Source: Amorphoplanes friuliensis DSM 7358 (GTDB lineage: Bacteria; Actinomycetota; Actinomycetes; Mycobacteriales; Micromonosporaceae). Taken from it: a DNA stretch of 64,000 nt. Of the stretch, positions 32,596 to 40,826 are shown one piece after another (the first letter of the stretch is position 1; each line of letters begins with the position of its first letter). The stretch covers positions 7,098,001 to 7,162,000 of the forward strand of contig NC_022657.1 in the NCBI RefSeq assembly GCF_000494755.1. The letters run 5' to 3'. Below the pieces are notes generated by a model, which was given only the letters and a program-made list of their open reading frames with translations, was not told the origin of the DNA and searched no databases. Position numbers and translations under genes: made by a program.

Positions 32596-33400
32596 TGGGT
32601 TGGCCCGACATCAGGGATGTCGGGCTTACCGTGAGCCCAGGTTCGCCCGGCACCAAGGAGGTCGGGCCTACCGCAGGCTGCACTCGCCGACCGAGCTGCG
32701 CCGCACCCTCCCGCAGATCCGGGCCCTGCCCGGTAACGCCGAGGTGATCCCGCTCCCCCAACATCAAGGAAGTCGGGCCTACCGCAAGCCCGCGCTCGCT
32801 CAACACCAGGGATGTCGGGCCTACCAGAGGCCCACGTAGGACCGACATCAGGGAAGTCGGGCCTACCCAAGCCCGCACTCACCCAACACCAAGGAAGTCG
32901 GGCCTACCGAAGGCCCACGTAGGACCGACATCAAGGAAGTCGGGCCTACCCAAGCCCGCACTCACCCAACACCAAGGAAGTCGGGCCTACCGAAGGCCCA
33001 CGTAGGACCGACATCAAGGAAGTCGGGCCTACCCAAGCCCGCACTCACCCAACACCAAGGAAGTCGGGCCTACCGAAGGCCCACGTAGGACCGACATCAA
33101 GGAAGTCGGGCCCACCCAAGCCCGCACTCACCCAACACCAAGGAAATCGGACCTACCGCCCAGCACCAGGAATGTCAGGCCTTCCACCAGCCGCACTCGC
33201 CAACATCAAGGGAAGTCGGGCCTACTGGAGGCCTGGGTGGGCCCGATATCAAGGAAGTCGGGCCCACCGCCAGCCCGCACTCGCCCAACATCAAGGAAGT
33301 CCGGCCTACCGCAAGCCCCGATTCACCCGACATCAAGTAAGTTGGGCCTTTCCCCAGCCCGCACTCGCCCAACATCAAGTAAGTCGGTCTAGCGCGAGCC
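32596..33400. repeat. Array of about 18 hairpin-forming repeat units
   Basis: Units of 41-42 bp share the core CAAGGAAGTCGGGCCTACC, alternating two flanks to give an 83-bp period. Copies starting at 32881, 32964 and 33047 are almost identical, and a fourth begins at 33130. The first unit, GCCCGACAT (32603-32611) with ATGTCGGGC (32617-32625), is a perfect 9-bp stem. Later units pair TAGG-A-CCGAC with GTCGG-G-CCTA around a 9-base loop. Alternate units (CCCAAC...GTCGGG) pair fully only as minus-strand RNA, through a G-U wobble. REP/BIME-like in design. Confidence 0.85.
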
Positions 33401-33547
33401 CGGGTTGGCCCGGCCGCGCGGATGTTGGGCCGGCGCGATCCGATGGCCAGGACATCCAACGGGCCGTCCCCGGTCACCGCTTGAGCCCCATGCACATGCG
33501 GACCCGGGCGGGCCGCGACACGGATCAGCCGCAAATCCCCCGCAAGG
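33401..33547. other. Short intergenic end of the repeat region
   Basis: About 150 bases between the hairpin array and the stop of the winged-helix gene. No gene and no clear terminator with a T-run are seen. Confidence 0.5.
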
Positions 33548-34117
33548 TCAGGCGTCGGCGACCGTGATGCTTGTGTCGTCGGCGAGGCGGTAGCCGACGC
33601 CGTAGACCGTGGTGACGATGTCGGGGTTGCCGAGCTTGGTCCGCAGCCGGCTCACATGCACGTCAACCGTCCGCACTGTGGTGTGCGTGTGGCCCCAAAC
33701 GTGACCGAGCAGCTGACTACGGCTGAACACCTGCCGCGGGTGCTGGGCGAGAAACAGCAGCAACTCGTATTCGAGGCGACTAAGGTCCAGCGGGCGTCCG
33801 TCGAAAGTAGCCGTACGCGGGCGCGGATCGAGGCGGAGGCCTGCCACGCCAGGCCCGGGAGACGGGCGCGGGTCGAGGGGTGTCAGGTCGATGTTGGCGT
33901 CCGGGCCGGCGGCCACGACCAGGTCACGCAGCGCGGCCAACACCCGCGCGCCCTCTTCCGACCCGGGGTCGCCGAGGGTGATCGTGACGGTGACCGAGGT
34001 GGTGGGGGTTGTGATGCTGCGCAGGCGGGTGCCGCGGGGGCGGCCGGGGCCGCGACGGAGGGGCACGGGCCGGGCGGTGACGGGGCGGGCCTCGAGAAGA
34101 TCGGCGAGAACGGACAT
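33548..34117 (-). CDS. OmpR/PhoB-type winged-helix regulator without a receiver domain
   Basis: 189 residues. The N-terminal ~90 residues are Pro/Arg-rich with a short beta-rich segment (TSVTVTITLGDPGSEEGARV) and no Asp phosphorylation site. The C-terminal ~95 residues are a complete Trans_reg_C domain: LDLSRLEYELLLFLAQHPRQ, FSRSQLLGHVWG, RTVDVHVSRLRTKLG and TVYGVGYRL. Such orphan wHTH proteins resemble actinobacterial sulfur and nitrogen regulators (GlnR-like output domains). Its place beside the organosulfur operons makes it a candidate local regulator. Upstream sits a related operator-like sequence at 34190. Confidence 0.85.
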   Translation of the reverse strand: MSVLADLLEARPVTARPVPLRRGPGRPRGTRLRSITTPTTSVTVTITLGDPGSEEGARVLAALRDLVVAAGPDANIDLTPLDPRPSPGPGVAGLRLDPRPRTATFDGRPLDLSRLEYELLLFLAQHPRQVFSRSQLLGHVWGHTHTTVRTVDVHVSRLRTKLGNPDIVTTVYGVGYRLADDTSITVADA

Positions 34118-34410
34118 GATTTCCCCTTACGGAGGGTGTGGCCACCGGCCGGGTCCCGGTCGGCGCCTGAACAATACTTTTCCCATGTGTGGGATAGGTT
34201 TATAGACGCATTTCTGCGCCCGAAAGGTACCGCGGTCACCGCACGCGGGGCACCGATGGATCAGCAGCTACGACAGCGGGCGCTCGCGCATCGGAGGAGA
34301 TCGATGGCGAGGCGGGACGTGAGGCGTACGTCGCGCAACTGCATGTCCACCATTCTTGCGGTGCGGGTCGCACGGGTCAAAACAAATCCATGATGCGGGA
34401 GTGTTTTCCC
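34118..34410. other. Upstream region of the winged-helix gene
   Basis: No gene is recognised. It holds the inverted repeat CCCATGTGTGGG (34182-34193), the ATAGGTTTATAG site described separately, and a small hairpin GCGGGA-GTGTTT-TCCCGC at about 34395-34412. Confidence 0.45.
34182..34206. promoter_or_regulatory. Operator-like site upstream of the winged-helix gene
   Basis: CCCATGTGTGGG followed by ATAGGTTTATAG. The ATAGGTTTA string recurs at 40762-40770 between the two organosulfur operons. It is 77-89 bases before the ATG of the winged-helix gene, a plausible promoter position. Confidence 0.5.
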
Positions 34411-34427
34411 GCACAAATAAAATAACA

Positions 34428-34459
34428 GCGCGCCGCCACCGGGAAAGGTGACGGCGCGC
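34428..34459 (-). terminator. Terminator of the minus-strand organosulfur operon
   Basis: GCGCGCCGCCACC (34428-34440) pairs with GGTGACGGCGCGC (34447-34459) with one mismatch and a 6-base loop. On the minus strand it is followed by TGTTATTTTATTTG. It lies 17 bases after the stop of the last operon gene. Confidence 0.85.
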
Positions 34460-34476
34460 ACATTTGGGCGATCAAT

Positions 34477-35571
34477 TCAGGCGGTCACCAGGTCGGCGGC
34501 GTCGCGGCGGGCGATCTCGGTGCGGACGGTGGGGATCAACTCGCGGCCGTAGTCGATGGTGTCGTCGAGCGGGTCGTAGCCGCGGATCAGGAACGTCGTT
34601 ACCCCCAGCTCGTGGTAGTCGAGCAGGGCCTGCGCGACGGTCTCGGGCGTGCCGACCAGGGCGGTGGAGTTGCCGGCGGCGCCGCTGGCCTTGGCGGTGG
34701 CGGTCCACAGTGCGCGGTCGTGGCGGTCCTGGGTGGCTGCGGCGGCGAGCAGGCGCTGGGAGCCGACGTTGGCCGGGTTGTCCTTGTCGCGGTTGCGGAA
34801 GAAGCGCGGGGCGGTGACCGAGCCGATCCGGCCGAGAATGGCGTGTGCGCGTTCCCAGGCGAGGTCGTCGGTCGCTCCGAGAATGGGGCGGAACGACACC
34901 GAAAAACGCGGGACGGGGCGGCCGGCGGCGGCTGCGGCGGCACGGACCGACGCGATCTGTTCGGCGGTCTGCGCGAGCGGCTCACCCCAGAACATGTAGA
35001 CGTCCGCGTGCTTTACACCTGTCCTGTACGCCGCCGGCGACGACCCTGAGAAGTACAGCGGGATGGTTCCGTCGACCGGGCGTACCTGGGAGACGAAGTC
35101 GTCGAACTTGTAGAAGCGGCCCTCGTGCGAGAACGGTGCCGTTGACGTCCAGGCCCGGCGCAGGATCGTCAGGTATTCGTCGGTGCGGGCGTACCTGTCG
35201 TCCTTGCTCAGGTAGTCGCCGTCGCGGCGCTGCTCGGTGTCGTGGCCGCCGGTGATGATGTTGAGGGTTGTCCGGCCGCCGGTGAAGTGGTCCAGGGAGG
35301 CGAACGTGCGGGCGGCCAGGGTCGGCGCCACGAAGCCGGGGCGGTGCGCGACCAGGAATTTCAGCGACGAGGTGTGTGCGGCGGCGTACGCGGCGACCTG
35401 CGCGCCGTCCGGGTAGGCCGAGCTGTACCCGATCAGCACCTGGTCGAAGCCGGAGTCCTCGTGCGCGCGGGCGATGCGCGCCGTGTAGTCGCGGTTGACC
35501 AGCGGGCCCGTGGCGGGTGTGCTCTCGGAGCCGTCCTGGGTGGCGATGAGACCGATGAAGTCGACAGGCAT
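34477..35571 (-). CDS. FMNH2-dependent alkanesulfonate-type monooxygenase (LLM class), copy 1
   Basis: 364 residues of the bacterial luciferase-like TIM barrel. SsuD/MsuD-type features are EDSGFDQVLIGYSS, LKFLVAHRPGFVAPTLAART, GGRTTLNIITGGHDTEQRRD, DRYARTDEYL and IPLYFSGSSPAA. The enzyme would use FMNH2 and O2 to cleave the C-S bond of a sulfonate or sulfone, releasing sulfite. It is closely similar along its length to the gene at 41990, so the two operons carry paralogues. Last gene of the minus-strand operon, 12 bases after the cupin gene. Confidence 0.9.
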   Translation of the reverse strand: MPVDFIGLIATQDGSESTPATGPLVNRDYTARIARAHEDSGFDQVLIGYSSAYPDGAQVAAYAAAHTSSLKFLVAHRPGFVAPTLAARTFASLDHFTGGRTTLNIITGGHDTEQRRDGDYLSKDDRYARTDEYLTILRRAWTSTAPFSHEGRFYKFDDFVSQVRPVDGTIPLYFSGSSPAAYRTGVKHADVYMFWGEPLAQTAEQIASVRAAAAAAGRPVPRFSVSFRPILGATDDLAWERAHAILGRIGSVTAPRFFRNRDKDNPANVGSQRLLAAAATQDRHDRALWTATAKASGAAGNSTALVGTPETVAQALLDYHELGVTTFLIRGYDPLDDTIDYGRELIPTVRTEIARRDAADLVTA

Positions 35572-35583
35572 GACGTTTCCCTT

Positions 35584-36000
35584 TCAGGACTTGAGAGACG
35601 GCAGGTTGACGACGATGGCCTCCTGCGTGGTGCGGGCGATCACAACGACCGCCTCGTTGTCGGGGTCGGGGTTCTCCTCGCGGTGCGGCACCCACGGCGG
35701 GACGAAGATGTAGTCGCCGGGTTTGGTCTCGAGCCGCGTCTCCTCGTCCTTCTCGGCGTCGTAGAAGACGAAGACCGGGTTGCCGCGGACGATGTAGATG
35801 GCTGTCTCAGACTCGCCGTGGTGGTGGTTATCGCTGGCCGTGGCCGCGGAGACGTGCGTCTCGCCCATCCACAGGTCCTTGCTGCCGACCGTCTTGCCGC
35901 TGATCGCCTCGATGCGGGTCATGCCCTTCGTCTGCGCGGTGTCACCGGACAGCCCGAGCGGCGCGATGTGGTGCAGCTTCTGGTGGAACTCGTCGGTCAC
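35584..36000 (-). CDS. Cupin-domain protein of the organosulfur operon
   Basis: 138 residues from a GTG at 36000 that overlaps the upstream stop (GTGA). The single cupin has metal ligands in NHHHGESETAIYIV (motif 1: His, His, Glu) and VPPWVPHREENPD (motif 2 His). The opening (MTDEFHQKLHHIAPLG) is cytoplasmic. Cupins of this size are dioxygenases, isomerases or metal-binding partners; the reaction is unknown. Its fixed place between the molybdoenzyme and the monooxygenase suggests a role in the same sulfur pathway. Confidence 0.82.
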   Translation of the reverse strand: MTDEFHQKLHHIAPLGLSGDTAQTKGMTRIEAISGKTVGSKDLWMGETHVSAATASDNHHHGESETAIYIVRGNPVFVFYDAEKDEETRLETKPGDYIFVPPWVPHREENPDPDNEAVVVIARTTQEAIVVNLPSLKS

Positions 36001-38204
36001 TGGTTCTCCAAGGGCGGGTCGAAGGCGCGGATGGCGGGAAGCGGGCCGTCGTGACGGGTGATCTCCACGCGGGCGTGCTGCCCGGTGCAGCCCTGCGCCA
36101 GACGCGAGGTGCCGAGGTCCTCGGTGAGCACGTTGGGGTTGCCGTGCACGCAGGTCGCGACGTCGGGCGCCGACGGGTCGAACCACGCGCCGGTCGACAG
36201 CTGCGCGACGCCGGGCGCGCACGCGTCGGTCAGGCGTACACCGGCGAGCAGGCTGCCGAGGTTGTTGAAGACCCGGGCCACGTCGCCGTCGGTTATCCCC
36301 CGCGCCGCCGCGTCGGCCGGGTGCAGGCGCAGCGGCTCGCGGTCGTGCACCTTGCTCGCCCGGGAAACCCCGCCCATGTCCTGCTGGGAGTGCAGGCGCG
36401 TGCCGGGTTGATTGCAGATCAACACCAGCGGGTACGCGGACAGCGCCGGCTCGTGGAACACCGGATGACCGGGGCACTCCTCGTAGCCGAAGCCCGCCAC
36501 GGTGGCCGACGACAGCTCGATCCGGCCGCTCGGGGTGTCCAGCGGGCGGCCGGCGCGGAAGTCCTCGAACAGCACGGTGTTTTCCCGGCGGCCCGGTAGC
36601 ACGACCTCACCGGCCGACCAGAAGTCGTCGAAGCCGGGCAGTCCGCGGTCCACCCGCCAGCCCTCGTAGAGGTGCCGCACCCACTCCCCCGACGTGCGTC
36701 CTTCGGTGAAGGCGTCGTGGTATCCGAGACGGGCGGCCAGGCCGGCGAAGATGTCGTACTCGTCGCGGGCCTGGGCGTACGGCTCGTCGGCGCGCTGCAT
36801 CGCGATGAGGTGGGTGTCGCCCCGGCCGGCGCCGAGGTCGTCGCGTTCGAGGGTGGTGGTCACGGGCAGCACCACGTCGGCGTGCCGCGCGGTCGCCGTC
36901 CAGTACGGCTCGTGCACGATCACCGTCTCCGGCCGCGCGAACGCCCGCCGCAGCCGCGACAGGTCCTGGTGGTGGTGGAACGGATTGCCTCCGGCCCAGT
37001 AGACGAGCCGCGTGTCCGGATAGGTGTACCGCTCGCCGTCGTAGTCGAACTCCGTGCCGGGGTGCAGCAGCAGGTCGGCCACCCGCGCACACGGGATGAA
37101 GTCGGCGACCGGGTTGCGGACCTGCGGAAACGTCGGCAGGCCGTACGGCAGGGCGCCACCGCCGACGTCACCCATCGACCCGTACCCGTGGCCGAAGCCG
37201 CCACCGGGCAGCCCGATCTGACCGAGCACCGCCGCCAGCGCCAGACCGGCCCAGAGCGGCTGCTCGCCGTACGGGGTGCGTTGCAGTGACCAGCTCACGG
37301 TGACCAGCGTGCGGCCGGCGGCCATCCGCCGGGCCAGATCGACGATGGACTGTTCGCTCAGACCCGAGACGCCGGCCGCCCAGGCCGGTGTCCTGTCCTT
37401 GACGTCGGCCAGGAAGCGGTCGCCGCCGACCGTGAACCGGTCGAGGAAGGCCAGGTCGGCGTGTCCGTCGGCGGCGAGCTGGTGGGCCAGCGCGAACATC
37501 ACGGCGACGTCGGTGCCGGGCCGGATCGCCAGCCAGTCACCGGCGAGCTCCGGGGACAGGTCGTCCCGCAGCGGTGAGACCGAGGCGACCCGCAGGCCGC
37601 GCGCAGTGGCGGCCCGCAGGTGCCCGCGGAAGTCGTGCACGGCCCGGCCGCCCGGCGTCACGTACGTGTTGGCCGTCCGGATCCCGCCGAACGCCACGAT
37701 CAGGTCGGTGTGCCCGGCGATCACCGGCCAGTCGGTGCCTTCGCGGATGACAGCGTGCGCACCGCGCCGGCCGACGAGGTGGGGCAACGCGACCAGGGAG
37801 GCGCCGAGGCTGTAGCTGTTGCGGGAGGCCGTGTAGCCGCCGCCGAGCGCGAGGAAGCGGTGCAACTGCGACTGCGCGTGGTGGAAACGCCCGGCGCTGG
37901 CCCAGCCGTACGAGCCGCCGAAGATGGCGGAGTCGCCGTGCTGCTCGCGGACGCGGGACAGCTCGGCCGCGACATGATCGAGGGCGGTGTCCCAGGAGAC
38001 CTCCTCGAACGAGTCGTAACCACGGCCGGCACGGGGACGCCGCAGCGCCGGGCGGGCGACCCGGGAGCGGTGCCGGTGCGCGCCGGCCAGATTGCCCAGC
38101 AGCGGCGACGGGTCCGGATCACCGGGACGCGGCGTGACCTGCAAGGCCGTGCCGGTCCCGGAGACCCGGAAGGCTCCCCAGTGCGAGCTGCTGGTCGTGG
38201 TCAC
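35997..38204 (-). CDS. BisC-like molybdopterin-dependent oxidoreductase
   Basis: 735 residues from a GTG overlapping the ABC ATPase stop. It matches the biotin/DMSO/TMAO reductase group: SHWGAF opening, DPDPSPLLGNL, YDSFEEVSWDTALD, GGSYGWASAGRFHHAQSQLHRFL and RNSYSLGAS, whose Ser is the probable Mo ligand. VYWAGGNPFHHHQDLSRLRR and WFDPSAPD are later cofactor contacts. There is no Fe-S Cys motif at the N-terminus and no Tat signal, so it is a cytoplasmic single-subunit enzyme of the BisC type. Sulfoxide reduction (biotin, methionine or methyl sulfoxide) is the family expectation. Embedded in an Ssu-type ABC operon, it may process sulfoxides for sulfur supply. Confidence 0.88.
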   Translation of the reverse strand: MTTTSSSHWGAFRVSGTGTALQVTPRPGDPDPSPLLGNLAGAHRHRSRVARPALRRPRAGRGYDSFEEVSWDTALDHVAAELSRVREQHGDSAIFGGSYGWASAGRFHHAQSQLHRFLALGGGYTASRNSYSLGASLVALPHLVGRRGAHAVIREGTDWPVIAGHTDLIVAFGGIRTANTYVTPGGRAVHDFRGHLRAATARGLRVASVSPLRDDLSPELAGDWLAIRPGTDVAVMFALAHQLAADGHADLAFLDRFTVGGDRFLADVKDRTPAWAAGVSGLSEQSIVDLARRMAAGRTLVTVSWSLQRTPYGEQPLWAGLALAAVLGQIGLPGGGFGHGYGSMGDVGGGALPYGLPTFPQVRNPVADFIPCARVADLLLHPGTEFDYDGERYTYPDTRLVYWAGGNPFHHHQDLSRLRRAFARPETVIVHEPYWTATARHADVVLPVTTTLERDDLGAGRGDTHLIAMQRADEPYAQARDEYDIFAGLAARLGYHDAFTEGRTSGEWVRHLYEGWRVDRGLPGFDDFWSAGEVVLPGRRENTVLFEDFRAGRPLDTPSGRIELSSATVAGFGYEECPGHPVFHEPALSAYPLVLICNQPGTRLHSQQDMGGVSRASKVHDREPLRLHPADAAARGITDGDVARVFNNLGSLLAGVRLTDACAPGVAQLSTGAWFDPSAPDVATCVHGNPNVLTEDLGTSRLAQGCTGQHARVEITRHDGPLPAIRAFDPPLENQ

Positions 38205-38911
38205 TGCTCGACCACACCCAGCTCGGAGAGCAGTTCGGCGCGCAGGCTCACGAACGCCGGGTCGCCGCGGTGCCGGGCCGGGCCCGTCACGGGGTGGTCG
38301 GCGGCGATCCGGCCGTCGCGCATGGTCAGCACCCGGTCGGCGAGCAGGATCGCCTCGTCGACGTCGTGGGTGACCAGCAGCACGGCCGGCCGGTGACGGG
38401 CGATCAGGTCCCGGACCAGGCCGTGCATCCGGATGCGGGTGAGGGCGTCCAGCGCGGCGAACGGCTCGTCGAGCAGCAGCAGCTCCGGCTCGCGGACCAG
38501 CGCCCGGGCCAGCGCCACCCGTTGCGCCTCGCCGCCGGAGAGCGTGACCGGCCAGACGTCGGCGTGGTCACCGAGGCCGACCTCCTCCAGCGCTGACTGC
38601 GCCCGCGACCGGGCCGTCGCGCGGGGCAGGTTGAGGGCGACGTTGCGCCACACCTTCTCCCAGGGCAGGAGGCGGTGCTCCTGGAAGACCACGGTGGACG
38701 ACGACGGCACGGTCAGGTCACCGCCGTCGAGCCGGTCCAACCCCGCGAGGGTACGCAGCAGCGTCGTCTTGCCGCACCCGCTCTTGCCGATCAGCGCCAC
38801 GAACTCGCCGCGCCGGATCTCGAGGTCGAGCTCGTGCAGGACGGTGCGGTCGGCGTACCGGCGGGTGATCGTCCGTGCGCGGACGGCCGGCGCCTCGACC
38901 GCCGTGGTCAC
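38201..38911 (-). CDS. ssuB: SsuB-type ABC transporter ATPase
   Basis: 236 residues from a GTG at 38911. Walker A is GKSGCGKTTL, the Q-loop is VVFQEHRLLPWEKVWRNV, the signature motif LSGGEAQRVALARAL, Walker B LLLLDEPFAALD and the switch VTHDVDEA. QEHRLLPW-x-x-V is typical of the SsuB/TauB nitrate-sulfonate-taurine group. It powers import of a sulfonate together with the permease and binding protein encoded just upstream. Both ends overlap neighbouring genes by 4 bases. Confidence 0.92.
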   Translation of the reverse strand: MTTAVEAPAVRARTITRRYADRTVLHELDLEIRRGEFVALIGKSGCGKTTLLRTLAGLDRLDGGDLTVPSSSTVVFQEHRLLPWEKVWRNVALNLPRATARSRAQSALEEVGLGDHADVWPVTLSGGEAQRVALARALVREPELLLLDEPFAALDALTRIRMHGLVRDLIARHRPAVLLVTHDVDEAILLADRVLTMRDGRIAADHPVTGPARHRGDPAFVSLRAELLSELGVVEQ

Positions 38912-39867
38912 AGCTTCACCGCGTGGTCGGCGATATTGATCTTGCCGCTGAGGACCTTGCGGTCGCTGAGCCAGTCGGCGCCCGCCTGGAGCTGGGCGAT
39001 GCCGTCGTCGGTGATCAGGCTCCAGGTGGTCTGGACGTTCTGCGCCACCAGCTTGTCGACCACGGCCTGTGGGTACTTCGAGACCTCGTTGCCGATCTTC
39101 TGGGCCTCGGCCTGGTTGGTGTTGACCCAGTCGGCCTCGGCCTTGTACGCGGCGATGACCTTACGAATGGTGTCCGCCTCCTTCTTCGCGTAGTCCTCGC
39201 GGACGAGGTACGTGCTGAAGTCGATCTGCTTGTCGAGCTCGTCGCCGTCGGTGAAGAGCCGCTTCGCGCCGTACTGGACCTCGGCGAGCTCCATCGGGCC
39301 GGACCAGATGCCCCACGCGTCCACCTTGCCGCTGCCGAAGGCCGGTGCGGCGTCCGGCGGGTTCAGATAGGTGAAAGTCACCGAGTCACGCGGAACGCCG
39401 TACTTCTCGAGCGCGGCGACGAGCAGGAACTCGCCCAGGCCGGCCTTGTTGACGGCGACGTTCTTGCCGGCCAGGTCCTTGACCGAATTGATGCCGGAGT
39501 CCGGCAGCACGAGGATCGACGAGAGGCGCGGTGTGGCCGTCGCCCACGCGACGTACTTCAGCCTGTTGCCCGACAGGAGGGCCTGGTCGGCCGGGGTGGA
39601 GCTGCCGCCGAAACTGAAGTCGGCCGTGTCGGTGGCGACGGCCTGCAGGGTCGGTGCGTGGTTCGGGAACGGCCCCACCCACTCGACGTCGATGCCCTGG
39701 TCGTTGAGGGTCTTCTCGAAAACACCCCGGGTCTTCGGCACGGAGATCGGGCCGTAGGTCAGGCGCACCTTCTTGCGCCCGTTCGCCTCCGCCGCGGTGT
39801 CGCCGCAAGCCGCGAGCACGGGTAGAGCGAGTGCGGCTCCCAGCAGAGAACGGCGGGACAGGGTCAC
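38908..39867 (-). CDS. ssuA: SsuA-type sulfonate-binding lipoprotein
   Basis: 319 residues from a GTG at 39867. The signal peptide MTLSRRSLLGAALALPVLAAC ends in a lipobox (LAAC) at Cys21, and the twin Arg suggests Tat export. The mature part matches SsuA/THI5-like binding proteins: VRLTYGPISVPKTRGVFEKT, ADFSFGGSSTPADQALLSGN, VKDLAGKNVAVNKAGLGEFL and VDAWGIWSGPMELAE. It would capture an aliphatic sulfonate or related anion and deliver it to the permease. Confidence 0.92.
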   Translation of the reverse strand: MTLSRRSLLGAALALPVLAACGDTAAEANGRKKVRLTYGPISVPKTRGVFEKTLNDQGIDVEWVGPFPNHAPTLQAVATDTADFSFGGSSTPADQALLSGNRLKYVAWATATPRLSSILVLPDSGINSVKDLAGKNVAVNKAGLGEFLLVAALEKYGVPRDSVTFTYLNPPDAAPAFGSGKVDAWGIWSGPMELAEVQYGAKRLFTDGDELDKQIDFSTYLVREDYAKKEADTIRKVIAAYKAEADWVNTNQAEAQKIGNEVSKYPQAVVDKLVAQNVQTTWSLITDDGIAQLQAGADWLSDRKVLSGKINIADHAVKL

Positions 39868-40715
39868 TTGGTACCTCCGGTGTAATTGGGGTGCCAGGCC
39901 AGGAGACGGCGCTCCAGGGCCCGGGCGATCAGGTCGGTGCTCAGACCGATGAGCGCGTACAGGACGATCACCAGCACGATCACGTCGGTCTGCAGGAACT
40001 CACGGGCGTTGGTGGCCATGAAGCCGATGCCGGCGGGCGCTCCGACGGTCTCGGCGATGACCAGGGCGAGCCAGGCGTTGGTCAGGGCGAGCCGCACGCC
40101 GAGCAGCACGGACGGCAGCGCGCCGGGCAGGATCACCGTGCGGACGAGCCGCAGTTTCGGCAGGCCGATGACGCGGCCCATCTCCAGCAGTTTCGGGTCG
40201 ACCTGGCGGATGCCGAGCACGGTGTTGAGGTAGATCGGGAAGAGCGTGCCCAGCGCCACGAGGAAGTAGCGGCCGCTCTCACCGACGCCGAACCAGACCA
40301 TGACCAGGGGCAGGATCGCCAGGAAGGGGATCGCCCGGACGATCTGGATGTTGCGGTCCACGATGGCCTCGGCCAGCCGGGAGAACCCGGTCAGCGTGCC
40401 CAGCACCAGACCGATGCTGCCGCCGATGGCCAGGCCGATCGCGGCGCGCTTGAGGCTCTCCCAGAGGTGGGTGGGCAGCTCGCCGGTCTGCGTCAGCCGC
40501 CACGCGGTCTCGCCGACCGAGCTCGGCGCCGGCAGGACGTCGGGGGCGATGACACCGGCCCGAGCCAGCAGCTCCCACGTGACGAGCAGGAGCAACGGCA
40601 CAGCCCAGGAGATCACCCTGTACGGCAGCCCTCGACGGTGCGGCACGACTGCCGCGGGTGCGCTCGCTTCCGCCGCCGGAGGGCTGACCGCGGCGGCGAT
40701 GGTGGGAGTGGACAT
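39864..40715 (-). CDS. ssuC: SsuC-type ABC transporter permease
   Basis: 283 residues with six membrane segments after a Pro/Ala-rich N-terminus. The BPD_transp_1 coupling loop includes GRVIGLPKLRLVRTVILPGALPSVLLGVR, with the EAA-like region LALTNAWLALVIAETVGAPAGIGF. First gene of the minus-strand operon (permease, binding protein, ATPase, molybdoenzyme, cupin, monooxygenase), with the operator-like site at 40758 about 43 bases before its ATG. Confidence 0.92.
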   Translation of the reverse strand: MSTPTIAAAVSPPAAEASAPAAVVPHRRGLPYRVISWAVPLLLLVTWELLARAGVIAPDVLPAPSSVGETAWRLTQTGELPTHLWESLKRAAIGLAIGGSIGLVLGTLTGFSRLAEAIVDRNIQIVRAIPFLAILPLVMVWFGVGESGRYFLVALGTLFPIYLNTVLGIRQVDPKLLEMGRVIGLPKLRLVRTVILPGALPSVLLGVRLALTNAWLALVIAETVGAPAGIGFMATNAREFLQTDVIVLVIVLYALIGLSTDLIARALERRLLAWHPNYTGGTK

Positions 40716-40757
40716 GGCCGTGACTCTGGTCGACCGAAGTTCTCCATGTCAACTGAA

Positions 40758-40782
40758 CCCCATAGGTTTACTAGGATATGGG
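40758..40782. promoter_or_regulatory. Operator/promoter between the divergent organosulfur operons
   Basis: CCCATA (40759-40764) and TATGGG (40777-40782) form a perfect inverted repeat with a 12-base spacer containing GGTTTACTAGGA. The reverse strand reads CCTAGTAAACCTATGGG, similar to the sites by the FAD and winged-helix genes. Placed between the ssuC start (40715) and the acyl-CoA dehydrogenase-like start (40827), it can serve both directions. Confidence 0.6.
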
Positions 40783-40826
40783 ATCGCCGTTGACACCTGC
40801 CCAGCAAGAGAGGCACGGTAGGGCTC

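Noticed and set aside
31743..32882. Long minus-strand ORFs of up to about 380 residues in the repeat region
   Set aside because: All frames are open because of the repeats, the translated peptides are simple repeats (for example GRPDFLDVG), and no start/RBS or domain supports a protein.
32596..33400. CRISPR array
   Set aside because: Core repeats are 19 bp with 22-23 bp intervals, but the intervals are themselves repeated in an alternating pattern and no cas genes are present. It is a tandem hairpin array.
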